A stretch of DNA of 64,000 bases from Acherontichlamydia pituitae (GCA_019634675.1 JAHCAX010000001.1:186001-250000); one strand, 5' to 3'; shown: positions 7,821-17,870, counted from the stretch's first letter. The notes: generated by a model from the letters alone, not told the origin. Translations and numbers: made by a program.

Positions 7821-10811
7821 ATGACGTCATCTTCATCGAGCATTCGAAGCTCTTCTTCCATTACTGTTCAACCCGAAGAACCCACAGATGAGAGCGCAAG
7901 ACTTGCTGCTACAGCCTTAGGAAGGATTCTTTTTCCGCCTGAAGCGCAAGACTTGGAATTCAACACTTCCCTTTTTTCCTTCTTCTTACAAAAAACATCA
8001 GAATACTTATTAAGACTTAACAGCGATCGAAACTTCTTTAAGCTTACTAAAACCATATTGACAATGGACGAATTGGGCCCTTCTACTCGATTTATCTCTC
8101 ACTTCGAACATCCCAAACTTGCTGTATATCATGAAAATGAGATCTTTAACTACCAAGGGCTGCTATATATTTTTTACCGCTTTCTAGCCGAATCAATACC
8201 GGATGATCGGTCGGAAAATGCAGATTTCAGACTCGTCTTAGATTTTCTAAATCATTTGAACATCTATTTAAGCCATCCAGTGATTAGCTCTGCAATGGAT
8301 GAGGACGGAACTATTCATCGTTTTCTGGACAGTGCGCAACCGCTACTCTCATATCATGACCCAGATCTTTTGCAAAATACTCCTTCAGAACTAGGGTTGG
8401 TCATCTCGCCTCCTTCTAAAACGGAATCCTATAGAAGCACCATCAAAAACTTCATAACGGTTTATACACTGTTGTATAATCTTCTACATTATCTGAAAAT
8501 GGATCAACAGCTGTTGCAAGGACCTTCCACCATAAAGGAGTTGGAAAAAGTTTTAATTGCGCAGACAAAAATATCCTACGAAGCAATAGCAAAAAACAAA
8601 GCAATCCCTACTCAATCAAAAGTGGAACTATTCTTTCATATGAGGCGATTAGCTATTAGAATCGGCAGGAATTTTAACAGTGCCGAACTTATGAAAGGTC
8701 GCATGTTTGGCACTGATGCCTTACAATTCTATCAAGACGTGATCTGCTCGAAAAAAGCCCAACAAATTGCAAAAACACTATTCTCAATCGGGAAAATAAC
8801 CGCTGCCGACCTAGACATCACTTCATGGAACCCAGATGCTAAGGCTGTCATTTTTCCAACCTATGCAGAAGAAAATCGTGAAGCTTATGAGTTTTTTATT
8901 CCTCGACTTAGGGAAATGACAGACTATCTTTCTTCTTTACGCAAACAAGCTAAGAATGATCTTTTCGTCATTCAGCAAGCCCCCTCATTTTTTCGCAATG
9001 GCAATGTAGAAAACCTCCTTTTACGACTTAAAAGTGCAAAAGGGAATCAAGAAAAAGCTGATGCCATTATTCTCGATGAAATGAAGCGTTTTTCTCTTGC
9101 CCCCCGGATGGATGTTTTAGGGAGCGGAGAGATCGCTCAGCAAAATGAATTTGAGAAGTTGGAGGAACTTATCTGCAGCGCCTCAAAAGTCATCGAGGTT
9201 GTTCTTTCAGGAGTACTTCGCAGAGAAAAGGAGTGGAATTCCAATCTTTTCGATCAACCCTATACCCGCTCTTCCCGGCCGCAGAAGCATTCACAAAGTT
9301 CATCGTCAAAAACGCATGCTCAACTAAAGCAAGCTTCTTCTTCCAACAGCTCCCTCTCTTACGGTGGATCTTCAAGTTCCCCCAGCTCAAGCTCTCAGCT
9401 GACATCTCCATCTACAGAGATGGCCTTTTCTGCAGTTAGCACAAGTTCGTCATCTTCTAGTTCATCATCGGCTGCATCTGTCATTACAGAACTAAACACG
9501 ACCAGAGCACTTTTTCAAGGCTGGTTAGCAAACCTATCAAAATCCCGTTCTCCTTTGACGGCAGAAGCTTTGAAAAATTCTTATGAACACTTTGATAACC
9601 TTTTAAGCAGCATCCGCAGAGCCCACCTCGTCTCATCGCAAGGCCCCATGACTCATAAAGATATGTTTGCAATGGTCAACGATACCATCCGCCACTGCAC
9701 TCTTGGCGTTGAACAATTGCTTTCTGCCCTTTACAGGGAAACCAATGGAATTAAAACAAAAGAAGCGCTTGCTCCAGATCTAACCCACGACCTTTTCTTG
9801 CTTCTGCAAAGATGTAATATGGGCAAAGGAGATCTTTCTCCCGAAGTGCGAAAATGGATCTCTGAAATCAATCGAGGAGAAATCATCGTACGCAATTCGC
9901 ATTTGGTGTCTGGAAAAGATACGGTGCTGCATAACCTGCTCCGATCCAATTATCGGATGATGAGCCCTTCAACAAGCTCCTCTTCTTCAACAGATGCTTC
10001 GGAAGAAACCAAACCGTTGATGGAGGCGTTGTTCGATTATCTCAACCCATTAGGAGAGCTTCTTGAGACAATCCAGGATAGGTTTCCTGTCAAAGGGTCT
10101 TCTGCGCCGATCTCATTAAGAGAGCCTTTGCACAATGTTTTCAAAAGATTTTGCACAGAAATGGATCAGGCTCCAATTACATATACTGGCCTATTGCCTG
10201 CTGAAAGCCTAGCGGCGCATGTTGATCAAATGCGATCTTTTCTCATATCCAAACTCTCTTCCGACTTCAATGGGACCTTGGACAATATCTTGCAAAACCT
10301 GCTGGTCCATTTGGAAACCGAGCTTCAGTATCAAGAGCATTTAGAGCCGATCGAAGCCTCCTTGCATCTCGGAAATACACTACTCCTCGACCAAATGATT
10401 GCAGAAGGGGTATTGCTCCATGCCGTCCACTCCAAGACGCTGCCATTGAATCTTACTGAAGAGAGCGATCACGATCTTTTTGCTCTCGTACAAAAACTCA
10501 AAATTGAAGGCCGGTTTTCTAAAGAGGAGCTCGATTTTCTTAAGTCAGGCAAAACAAGCCGGCAGTTCATCCGCTACCCGGCTTCTTATTCTAAACATCG
10601 AACAGCTAAAGGTCCTCTTTCTAGGCTCGATAAAATGATTGATCTAATGACATGGGGCCGCACTCTTGCCAACCAGCAGTCTGCAAGGGAAGAGCTCCGA
10701 GGTTTCACTTCTGGAAATCGCGAGAACGCTAAAAAACTGCAGGAAGTAAAGGCTTTTGCAGCAAATGATGTCAGGATTCTCTGTTCGATCGTAAAGAAAG
10801 TGTTGAGCTAG
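7821..10811 (+). CDS. Large serine-linker protein with two HEPN-like helical modules (paralogue 1)
   Basis: 996 residues, no signal peptide and no membrane segment. Regions: a serine-rich N terminus (1-15); a helical domain (about 25-475); a long serine-rich linker (490-555, including a run of nine Ser); then helical modules at about 555-710 and 800-990, joined by a second Ser linker at 716-725. The two C-terminal modules repeat one pattern. The first has HCTLGVEQLLSAL, HDLFLLLQR and SEINRGEIIVR; the second has HLGNTLLLDQMI, HDLFALVQK and TSRQFIRYP. This order (His-led helix, HDL, then Arg-Tyr-Pro) recalls HEPN domains, but no convincing R-x4-6-H nuclease motif is seen. The function is unknown. 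It could be a secreted effector or a nucleotide or RNA-binding toxin-like protein. It probably shares a transcript with the next gene. Confidence 0.7.
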   Translation: MTSSSSSIRSSSSITVQPEEPTDESARLAATALGRILFPPEAQDLEFNTSLFSFFLQKTSEYLLRLNSDRNFFKLTKTILTMDELGPSTRFISHFEHPKLAVYHENEIFNYQGLLYIFYRFLAESIPDDRSENADFRLVLDFLNHLNIYLSHPVISSAMDEDGTIHRFLDSAQPLLSYHDPDLLQNTPSELGLVISPPSKTESYRSTIKNFITVYTLLYNLLHYLKMDQQLLQGPSTIKELEKVLIAQTKISYEAIAKNKAIPTQSKVELFFHMRRLAIRIGRNFNSAELMKGRMFGTDALQFYQDVICSKKAQQIAKTLFSIGKITAADLDITSWNPDAKAVIFPTYAEENREAYEFFIPRLREMTDYLSSLRKQAKNDLFVIQQAPSFFRNGNVENLLLRLKSAKGNQEKADAIILDEMKRFSLAPRMDVLGSGEIAQQNEFEKLEELICSASKVIEVVLSGVLRREKEWNSNLFDQPYTRSSRPQKHSQSSSSKTHAQLKQASSSNSSLSYGGSSSSPSSSSQLTSPSTEMAFSAVSTSSSSSSSSSAASVITELNTTRALFQGWLANLSKSRSPLTAEALKNSYEHFDNLLSSIRRAHLVSSQGPMTHKDMFAMVNDTIRHCTLGVEQLLSALYRETNGIKTKEALAPDLTHDLFLLLQRCNMGKGDLSPEVRKWISEINRGEIIVRNSHLVSGKDTVLHNLLRSNYRMMSPSTSSSSSTDASEETKPLMEALFDYLNPLGELLETIQDRFPVKGSSAPISLREPLHNVFKRFCTEMDQAPITYTGLLPAESLAAHVDQMRSFLISKLSSDFNGTLDNILQNLLVHLETELQYQEHLEPIEASLHLGNTLLLDQMIAEGVLLHAVHSKTLPLNLTEESDHDLFALVQKLKIEGRFSKEELDFLKSGKTSRQFIRYPASYSKHRTAKGPLSRLDKMIDLMTWGRTLANQQSAREELRGFTSGNRENAKKLQEVKAFAANDVRILCSIVKKVLS

Positions 10812-10857
10812 CAAGTGTTAAAGACCATTTATTAATAATCTATTTAAAGGAATCTCT

Positions 10858-13800
10858 ATGTCGTCAGCGTCGTCTGTTTCAAGCATTGCCACCCAATCGA
10901 CCTGCAGCAGCTCAACAGACATCATGCCCGATAGGCTTCAGAGTGCAACCGCATTGGGAAGGTTTTTTTGTTCTTCAGACAAAGACCTATTGCACTGCGG
11001 GCTTCCTTTATTGACCCTTTTTACGCGCAGAGCTTTTGATGTCTGTTTACAAGCTACTGAAGTTTATCCCGATTTTTTTTCATCCATGATCAAAGACCTC
11101 TCAGAAAACTGTCCGGGTAATAAGCACCGGTTTATTCAGCACTTTCCTACTGGTTCTTTTATAGAATCCAAAGATTATCTGCCCTATCGCCACACAGCTA
11201 CTTGTTATATATTCGCCCGTTTATTTTCTGATGCAATCCCCGATAGCCCCGATGAGGAAACTGATTTTTCAGAACTCATCTATTTGATGCGTTCTTTTAG
11301 AAGATTCCATCAGGATAAATTGTCATCTTTCTTATCTCAGTATGAGCAAGGCCTAGAAGAAATCCGCAAACGAGGCGGCCATTTCCCTGAAAGCACGCGA
11401 GAACGTATAGAAAAACACAAAAAGAACCTCCAATTCGTCATCGATTTTCTCGAACTATCTTCAAATGCCCTAACATTTAACGATTTAGAACTCCTGAAAC
11501 AAACTCCTTTAGAAATTGGCATAGGCTCTAGCCATTTCACACATACACAACACTTTAGAAGCACATTTACTAATTTTATCTTAGTTTTCCTTATCATGAA
11601 CGATTTTCACCATGTTCGTGTAGCGCACAAGGAGTTGTTTGCAACCCTACCTATTTTTTCGTCGCAAAAATCCTTTTTAACAAAAAACATGGAAAAAATT
11701 CGTCAAATGCTGGTACTGAACAAAACAATTTCCTTTGCATCCAAAGTTGAACTGTTCTCTCATTTGGGCCGCTGCACCAATAGAATTTTCGATAATGACA
11801 ACAAGATCACCATTCTAGAAGGGCGCATGTTTCAAAACGATGCTTTAGACTTCTATAAAGGCATCGTTGCCTCCTCAAAAGCACAAGCGATTGCAGCATT
11901 AAATGTTTCTTGGAACAGTAATAAAGACGATCAAGAAGCAAGCTTCTGCGATCTATATCCTCCGACTAGCAGCACACCTGTTTTCCCCGAATATGCGGAG
12001 CAAAACCGTGAAACTATCGAAAATTTTATTCCTCGTCTGCGGGAAGCAATTGGATACATCTCCTCAAAAAGCAATCAGATCAAAAAAGACCTCTTAATCT
12101 GCAAACATGCGCCGTACTTTATCCTAAAAGGAGATGTTACAGGACTGCTCGCAAGGATGCACACAGCCAGAGGAAACCAAGCTAAAATTGATGCTATCAT
12201 TTATCGAACAATGAAGGAATTTTCCCGGGAAGCAACTCCTGCAGCAGGGGCCATCCAACCAGCCAGAACTTCTGCAGCGCCTCAAAATGAGTTCGATCAG
12301 CTAGAAGAATTGTTCTGCAGCGTTAGAAAGATACCCAAGTCATTATTTAGCTGTCAGATTGAACGGGCAGATGAATGGAATGCCCATTTATTTAAACATC
12401 CGCTGCCATTAGCCCCGATTCGACCTTCCCGCGTCCGTTTACAACACCCGATTCCTTTAACCGCTTCCTCTGAGCCGCAATGCACGTCCTCCTCTGACCA
12501 TGCTCCTGCACCTTCAATCGTCGATACAAGCTCCAGTTCGTCCAGTTCTGCTTCACCCGCACCTACTTTTCATCTCGAAACGAGTTCGAGTTCTTCTAGT
12601 TCTGATCCATCGAAGCCTGCTTTCCACGTGGAACTCGAAGGGGGCCGCAGGCTGCTGCAACGCTGGATGAACAACCTGGCATCCTCTCGATCGCCGGTAA
12701 CTCAATCCGCATTGAAAAACTCTTATGAACACTTTGACAATCTTTTCAACAGTTTCCGCCGGATCATGAATTTGTCTTCACAGGAAGCTGTCACACAAAG
12801 AGATCTATTTTCATTCGTAAATGACAGTGTGCGCCACTGCAACCTTGGCGTCGAACAGCTGCTTTCAGCTTTGTTCTGTGAAACAAATGGAATTAAAACC
12901 AAAGAGGCGCTTGCTCCCCATCTAACGCATGATCTATTCCAAATTTTACACAAATGCAAAATGAAAGACGGGGATCTTCCTCGCGATATCAGAAAATGGC
13001 TTGCAGAAATCAATCATGGGGAAACAATTGTTCGCGATATCCATCTTTATTCAGAAAAAGATACTGTCCTGCAAAACCTTCTCCGCGCTAGTCAACGTTT
13101 GGTGCAGGTTATTGGAGCTACCTCATCTTCGATGGAAGCTTCGCACAGTGAAGGACCTCTATTCGACGCCTTGTTCAACTACTTAAGTCCTCTAGGGAAG
13201 CTTCTTCAAACGATTCAAGACAGGTTCCCTGTAAAAAAACAGACGGCGCCGATCCAATTGGAAGAGTCCTTTACGAGACTTATCGATTCGTTTTGTTCTG
13301 AAATGGAACAGGTCGTCGCGGCTCCTTCACAACCTTTATCTGACAACACAGCTTCCGTCCAACTCAAAGAAATTCGGACACTGCTGGAATCAGAACTCGG
13401 CACCGCCTTTAATGCAACGCTGGATAATATCCTGCAAAATTTATTGGTTCATTTGGAAACGGAGATCGAGTCCAATGCTCATTTGGAACCGATCGAAGCT
13501 TCCTTGCACCTTTCCAATGTTCTGCTTCTTGATCAAATGATCATTGAAGCGGTTTTGATCGATTCCATCCATTCTAAGATGCTTGATTTGAGCCAGGAAG
13601 AGGAAAACCAGCACGATCTCTTAGCCCTTGTGCAAAAACTGCAGATCGAGAAATGCTTTTCTAAAGAAGAGATCGATTTTCTTAAGTCGGGCAAAACAAG
13701 CCGCCAGTTTATCCGCTACCCCTCTTCTTATTCCAACATTCGATCAGCTAAACGTCCTCTTTCTAGGCTCGATAAAATGCTCGACCTATTGACATGGGGA

Positions 13801-13959
13801 CGCACTCTTGCCAACCAACAGTCTGCAAAGGAAGATCTCCGCGGGTTCACATCAGGAAATCGCGAGGTCGCTAAAAGACTTCAAGAAGTGAAAGCTTTTG
13901 CAGCAAATGATGTCAGGCTGCTTAGTTCGATCGTGAAAAAAGTGTTGAGCAAACCTTGA
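10858..13959 (+). CDS. Large serine-linker protein with two HEPN-like helical modules (paralogue 2)
   Basis: 1033 residues, AAAGGA ribosome binding site, 46 bp after paralogue 1. The architecture is the same: a serine-rich N terminus, a long helical domain, two poly-Ser tracts (around 555-590), then the repeated modules HCNLGVEQLLSAL ... HDLFQILHK and HLSNVLLLDQMI ... HDLLALVQK ... TSRQFIRYP. Identity to paralogue 1 is highest in the last 130 residues (LKSGKTSRQFIRYP, WGRTLANQQSA, VKAFAANDVR) and low in the N-terminal half, where this copy carries extra sequence (for example around residues 150-185). The block reads as tandem duplication followed by divergence of the N-terminal domain under a conserved C-terminal module. 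No function is known to me. Confidence 0.7.
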   Translation: MSSASSVSSIATQSTCSSSTDIMPDRLQSATALGRFFCSSDKDLLHCGLPLLTLFTRRAFDVCLQATEVYPDFFSSMIKDLSENCPGNKHRFIQHFPTGSFIESKDYLPYRHTATCYIFARLFSDAIPDSPDEETDFSELIYLMRSFRRFHQDKLSSFLSQYEQGLEEIRKRGGHFPESTRERIEKHKKNLQFVIDFLELSSNALTFNDLELLKQTPLEIGIGSSHFTHTQHFRSTFTNFILVFLIMNDFHHVRVAHKELFATLPIFSSQKSFLTKNMEKIRQMLVLNKTISFASKVELFSHLGRCTNRIFDNDNKITILEGRMFQNDALDFYKGIVASSKAQAIAALNVSWNSNKDDQEASFCDLYPPTSSTPVFPEYAEQNRETIENFIPRLREAIGYISSKSNQIKKDLLICKHAPYFILKGDVTGLLARMHTARGNQAKIDAIIYRTMKEFSREATPAAGAIQPARTSAAPQNEFDQLEELFCSVRKIPKSLFSCQIERADEWNAHLFKHPLPLAPIRPSRVRLQHPIPLTASSEPQCTSSSDHAPAPSIVDTSSSSSSSASPAPTFHLETSSSSSSSDPSKPAFHVELEGGRRLLQRWMNNLASSRSPVTQSALKNSYEHFDNLFNSFRRIMNLSSQEAVTQRDLFSFVNDSVRHCNLGVEQLLSALFCETNGIKTKEALAPHLTHDLFQILHKCKMKDGDLPRDIRKWLAEINHGETIVRDIHLYSEKDTVLQNLLRASQRLVQVIGATSSSMEASHSEGPLFDALFNYLSPLGKLLQTIQDRFPVKKQTAPIQLEESFTRLIDSFCSEMEQVVAAPSQPLSDNTASVQLKEIRTLLESELGTAFNATLDNILQNLLVHLETEIESNAHLEPIEASLHLSNVLLLDQMIIEAVLIDSIHSKMLDLSQEEENQHDLLALVQKLQIEKCFSKEEIDFLKSGKTSRQFIRYPSSYSNIRSAKRPLSRLDKMLDLLTWGRTLANQQSAKEDLRGFTSGNREVAKRLQEVKAFAANDVRLLSSIVKKVLSKP

Positions 13960-14077
13960 CTCCACATTTTCTAAGGAATTGCAGAGCGCCAACAAACAAG
14001 CTTAGCAATCCCCACTTCATTCTCAAGCGACAACCATAAAACTGCCCTCACAGCATGTTCTGGGCATTATTTTTCCA

Positions 14078-14105
14078 TTTCCAAAAAAACAGTTTAAGTT
14101 ATACT
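14078..14105 (+). promoter_or_regulatory. Possible promoter of the GDP-fucose genes
   Basis: A weak -35 (TTTCCA, 14078-14083), 16 nt, then TATACT (14100-14105) lie 25 bp before the fcl-like ATG. The -35 match is poor, so this is tentative. Confidence 0.3.
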
Positions 14106-14130
14106 GGTTGTCCTTTACCCGAGGTCGCTT

Positions 14131-15138
14131 ATGAAGCTCTCCAACTTTTTTTTCATGCTTCTATCTTTCTGCCTGCTTTTACAAACGCCTGCCAGGACAG
14201 AAGAGATCCCTTATGACGCTAAGATTTATGTCGCAGGGCACAACGGCCTCGTCGGCCGCGCGATCGAAAGGAAGTTAAGGCAGGAAGGGTACACGAATAT
14301 CGTCTCGCGCACCTCCGATGATCTCGACCTCAGGCGGCAAGCCGATGTGGATGCGTTTTTTGAACAGGAAAAGCCTGACTATGTCTTCCTTGCGGCAGCG
14401 AAGGTTGGCGGCATTAAAGCCAACTCCGACTATCCTGCGCAATTTATCTATGACAACTTGATGATCGAAACCAATGTCCTTCATGCCGCGTATCTGCATG
14501 GCGTCAAGAAATTGCTCTTTCTAGGGTCTTCCTGCATTTATCCAAGAGAATGCCCTCAGCCGATCAAAGAATCCTACCTTCTGTCCGGGCCGTTGGAACC
14601 GACCAACGATGCCTATGCGATTGCCAAGATTGCAGGGATTAAAATGTGCCAATCCTATAACCGTCAGTATGGGACACGGTTTATCTCCTGCATGCCGACC
14701 AACCTTTACGGCCCGTTCGATCATTTTGATTTAAAGAATTCCCACGTTCTTCCAGCGTTGATCCGCAAATTTTCTGAAGCCAAGGCGGAAGGAAGGCCAT
14801 CGGTCACCCTGTGGGGAACAGGTTCTCCAAAACGGGAATTTCTTCATGTGGACGATTTAGCTGATGCCGTCCTTTTCCTCATGCGCAATTATGAGGGAGA
14901 CGAGCATGTGAACATCGGCTGCGGCGACGACTTATCGATCTTTGAGCTTGCAACACTGATCAAAGATGCTGTCGGTTACGAGGGAGAATTGCTGTTCGAT
15001 CCTTCCTATCCTGACGGTACGCCAAGAAAACTTCTCGATATCAGTAAAATTCAAAACATGGGCTGGTCTCCAAAAATTTCTCTTCAAGAAGGGGTCCAGG
15101 ACACTCTGCGCTGGTATGCCGAGTATGAAACAAAATAG
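14131..15138 (+). CDS. fcl: GDP-L-fucose synthase with N-terminal signal-like extension
   Basis: 335 residues. The enzyme converts GDP-4-keto-6-deoxymannose to GDP-L-fucose by epimerisation and NADPH reduction. Seen in the sequence: the Rossmann start VAGHNGLVGRAI, SSCIYP around the catalytic Ser, and YAIAKIAG with the Tyr-x3-Lys of short-chain dehydrogenases. The first 24 residues (MKLSNFFFMLLSFCLLLQTPARTEE) look like a signal peptide and lie before the catalytic domain; no internal Met offers a shorter start. A GAGGT ribosome binding site supports this ATG. This enzyme is normally cytosolic, so the leader is odd. Gmd follows 9 bp downstream, in an apparent operon. Confidence 0.92.
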   Translation: MKLSNFFFMLLSFCLLLQTPARTEEIPYDAKIYVAGHNGLVGRAIERKLRQEGYTNIVSRTSDDLDLRRQADVDAFFEQEKPDYVFLAAAKVGGIKANSDYPAQFIYDNLMIETNVLHAAYLHGVKKLLFLGSSCIYPRECPQPIKESYLLSGPLEPTNDAYAIAKIAGIKMCQSYNRQYGTRFISCMPTNLYGPFDHFDLKNSHVLPALIRKFSEAKAEGRPSVTLWGTGSPKREFLHVDDLADAVLFLMRNYEGDEHVNIGCGDDLSIFELATLIKDAVGYEGELLFDPSYPDGTPRKLLDISKIQNMGWSPKISLQEGVQDTLRWYAEYETK

Positions 15139-15147
15139 GAGTCAGTT

Positions 15148-16320
15148 GTGATTCGGTACTTTCTCATCATTAGCTGCCTGGTCTTCATGAAGGCCTCTGC
15201 AGAGAATGCCGCCACAGTCAAAAAAGCGTTGATCTTCGGCGTTACCGGTCAAGATGGCTCTTATTTAGCTCAGCTGCTATTGGAGAAAGGCTATGAAGTG
15301 CATGGTGTGAAAAGGCGCTCCTCATCCCTCAATACAGAACGGGTCGATCATATTTACCAAGAGATCGATATCCCCAATAGGAAGTTCATCTTGCATTACG
15401 GCGATCTTGCAGATGGAATGAACGTCAGCTCGCTTATTCAACAAATCCAACCCGACGAGATCTACAACTTGGCAGCTCAGAGCCATGTCAGGGTCTCCTT
15501 TGAAATTCCAGAATACACCTCTGATATCGATGCATTGGGCGTTTTACGCATTTTAGAAGCGATCCACTCGCTTGGTCTTGAGAAAAAAACGAAGTTTTAT
15601 CAAGCCTCGAGCAGCGAACAATATGGGCTTTGTCCTGATATCATTCTCAATGAAAAATCTCCGTTCTATCCCCGTTCCCCCTACGCCGTTTCCAAGCTTT
15701 ATGCCTACTGGATCACGGTCAATTACAGGGAAGCATACGGCATCTATGCCTGCAATGGCATCCTCTTTAACCACGAGTCCCCTTTAAGAGGGGAAACATT
15801 CGTTACCCGTAAAATCACTTTAGCTGCCTGCCGTCAGAAACTTGGCCTGCAAGATGTTCTTTATTTAGGCAACTTGGATGCAATGCGCGACTGGGGCTAC
15901 GCCAAAGACTATGTCGAAGCGATCTGGCTGATGCTCCAGCAAGAAGAGGCGAAAGATTTCGTCATTGCAACTGGAGAGTCCCATTCCGTCCGTGAATTTG
16001 TCGAACTAGCTTACCGTGAATTAGGTTACGAGATCGAATGGCACGGTTCCGGCTGCGAAGAGTATGGGATAGATAAAAAGACTGAACGGGTTTTGGTCAA
16101 AATCGATCCCCGCTACTTCCGTCCGACAGAAGTTCCCCACCTCCAGGGCGATGCATCGCAGGCTGCAACTGAGCTGCAATGGAAACCGAGGACCTCATTC
16201 CAGGAACTGGTTAAAATCATGGTGGAAGCCGACTACCAAAAAGCATCTAAAGAAGTGTTCCTAATCGAAGCAAGAAATAATGATCATTTGGAAGAACCGA
16301 TCGAAGCTTCTTCCAAATGA
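15148..16320 (+). CDS. gmd: GDP-mannose 4,6-dehydratase with N-terminal signal-like extension
   Basis: 390 residues. It makes GDP-4-keto-6-deoxymannose, the substrate of the enzyme encoded just upstream. Motifs: GVTGQDGSYLAQLL (NADP binding), SSSEQYG, YPRSPYAVSK with Tyr-x3-Lys, and NHESPLRGETFVTRK, typical of Gmd. The GTG start at 15148 has AGGAG 6 nt upstream and yields a hydrophobic leader (IRYFLIISCLVFMKASA) ending in an Ala-x-Ala-like site. A later ATG at 15187 would remove the leader but has no ribosome binding site. As in the previous gene, a leader on this normally cytosolic enzyme is unusual. Confidence 0.93.
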   Translation: MIRYFLIISCLVFMKASAENAATVKKALIFGVTGQDGSYLAQLLLEKGYEVHGVKRRSSSLNTERVDHIYQEIDIPNRKFILHYGDLADGMNVSSLIQQIQPDEIYNLAAQSHVRVSFEIPEYTSDIDALGVLRILEAIHSLGLEKKTKFYQASSSEQYGLCPDIILNEKSPFYPRSPYAVSKLYAYWITVNYREAYGIYACNGILFNHESPLRGETFVTRKITLAACRQKLGLQDVLYLGNLDAMRDWGYAKDYVEAIWLMLQQEEAKDFVIATGESHSVREFVELAYRELGYEIEWHGSGCEEYGIDKKTERVLVKIDPRYFRPTEVPHLQGDASQAATELQWKPRTSFQELVKIMVEADYQKASKEVFLIEARNNDHLEEPIEASSK

Positions 16321-16334
16321 CCGTCTCTTTATCC

Positions 16335-17738
16335 CTAGGCCTTCGTAAGAATAGGATAAATAGCGATTTCTATCTCCTTCCTTCGATATTCCAAAACGAT
16401 ATCCTCTTCTGCATATAATTTATCTATCGTCTTGGGGTGAGGTGGCGCGTCACCAATCAGCATGGCAACATGTTTCCTATTTGGATCCCATGAAAATTGC
16501 TCTTTTGCTGCAAGAAAGGCATCATACACTGCCTCTGGGAGATCGCCGCCTCCATTTACTTCAATACCTTTAATAGCTAAGCCGACCTTTTCAAGGTCCG
16601 TTGTCAACTCGCATACGAGCCGATTCAAAAACAGATCTCCTGCATCTCGATATTGTATGAGTCCAACGCGTACTTTCTCTATATCAAGCTTTAACTTCTG
16701 GAGCATGGTCAAAAGATTGTCTTTAACAAGCGCGATATCATCTGACATGCTGCTTGTCGTATCGAGAACAAAAACAATATCGACTCCTTCCTTAATACCA
16801 ACGTTGGATACAATGTGCTGAAAAAGCTTTTCCACAATATAAGGAAGATGGTCAGCAGATCGGGAAAGGCCCATGATCCCATTAGTAGACTCTGCTAACT
16901 TTTGGAAAGACGTAATTGCACCTTCAGAATAGTAACTCTTGTGAGACTCCTTATTTTCAGGAGTAATAACAAGAGGTTTTTTATCATCGAAAGTAACAAT
17001 ACTGCCAGGGATTAGTCTTCCAATAATTTCGTTCTGCTTCTCATACAGTTTTTCTCTACGGGACTCTAGCTCTTTGCGAGCGAGCTCATCCAACACAGGA
17101 CTGTTTAATTCCTCCTCTATGGCTTCTAGAAGCAATAAATGACGATCAAGCACTTTATTGGCTTTTTCAGGCGTAATGGGATCCATCTTTGAATTTGCTT
17201 CAATGATCAAAGTTCCATTTCGATTCCCTAAACTCAATCTATCATCCGGCTTATAAGTTATTGAATTTTTGATCGGAGGAATGGAAGGAATGACCGTTGA
17301 ACAAAATACTTCTAAATGGCATTCCTCTATATCGGGGGTATAGGTGATGGTGCGATTATGGCAACTACCTACATATGATCCTAAAGGCACTTGACAAGGA
17401 TCATCTGTGAGAGCGGATACCTGATCCTCACCGTCACAAGAAAACGCGCTCAAATGAGGATCTACAGAGGCTGCCGCAGCAGATGGAAAGGAAAAACTCG
17501 GTAGTTTCGAATAAATAAAATCAACAAAGATTCTTAGCTGCTCGCCAATGATAAAGCCTAAAGGCTTTTCAACAATTTGATAAACTCTTTCTCCAGTATA
17601 CACATCTACAGTCTGACACAGACGAGAGCCTTCTGAATAAACGTCAAGTTGCCTATTAGAATCTAAAACAGCAGCCGTCGATAAAGATCCTTGACCGCTT
17701 TCTATTGCTGTAGAAACATTAAATCTCATCACGCTCAT
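16335..17738 (-). CDS. von Willebrand factor A domain protein
   Basis: 467 residues from the ATG at 17736-17738, which follows AGAGGA; an upstream ATG adds 11 residues with no good binding site. The N-terminal 300 residues match nothing I recognise and contain a Lys/Glu-rich helical stretch. The C-terminal 165 residues are a VWA domain: VFVLDTTSSM is a MIDAS-type D-x-T/S-x-S site, GLIQYRDAGD follows, and GGGDLPEAVYDAF supplies the later Asp. VWA domains bind protein partners through a metal ion. No signal peptide is seen. It converges with gmd, with stops 14 bp apart. Confidence 0.75.
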   Translation of the reverse strand: MSVMRFNVSTAIESGQGSLSTAAVLDSNRQLDVYSEGSRLCQTVDVYTGERVYQIVEKPLGFIIGEQLRIFVDFIYSKLPSFSFPSAAAASVDPHLSAFSCDGEDQVSALTDDPCQVPLGSYVGSCHNRTITYTPDIEECHLEVFCSTVIPSIPPIKNSITYKPDDRLSLGNRNGTLIIEANSKMDPITPEKANKVLDRHLLLLEAIEEELNSPVLDELARKELESRREKLYEKQNEIIGRLIPGSIVTFDDKKPLVITPENKESHKSYYSEGAITSFQKLAESTNGIMGLSRSADHLPYIVEKLFQHIVSNVGIKEGVDIVFVLDTTSSMSDDIALVKDNLLTMLQKLKLDIEKVRVGLIQYRDAGDLFLNRLVCELTTDLEKVGLAIKGIEVNGGGDLPEAVYDAFLAAKEQFSWDPNRKHVAMLIGDAPPHPKTIDKLYAEEDIVLEYRRKEIEIAIYPILTKA

Positions 17739-17870
17739 ATTATTAATCCTCTGTTGAAACTTTTTGTGCACAGCAAAAGGTATACCTGGAGCACAAAAAG
17801 AACAAGGATTTATGAGAATTTGAAAGCTCTAAAAATTTGATGATTTTCAGCCAGAGCTGAACAAGCTCAT

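Noticed and set aside
9330..9480. Serine codon runs as a possible nucleotide repeat or CRISPR-like array
   Set aside because: Codons are mixed (TCA, TCT, AGT, AGC), no spacer-repeat periodicity exists, and the same linker recurs in paralogue 2 at protein level.
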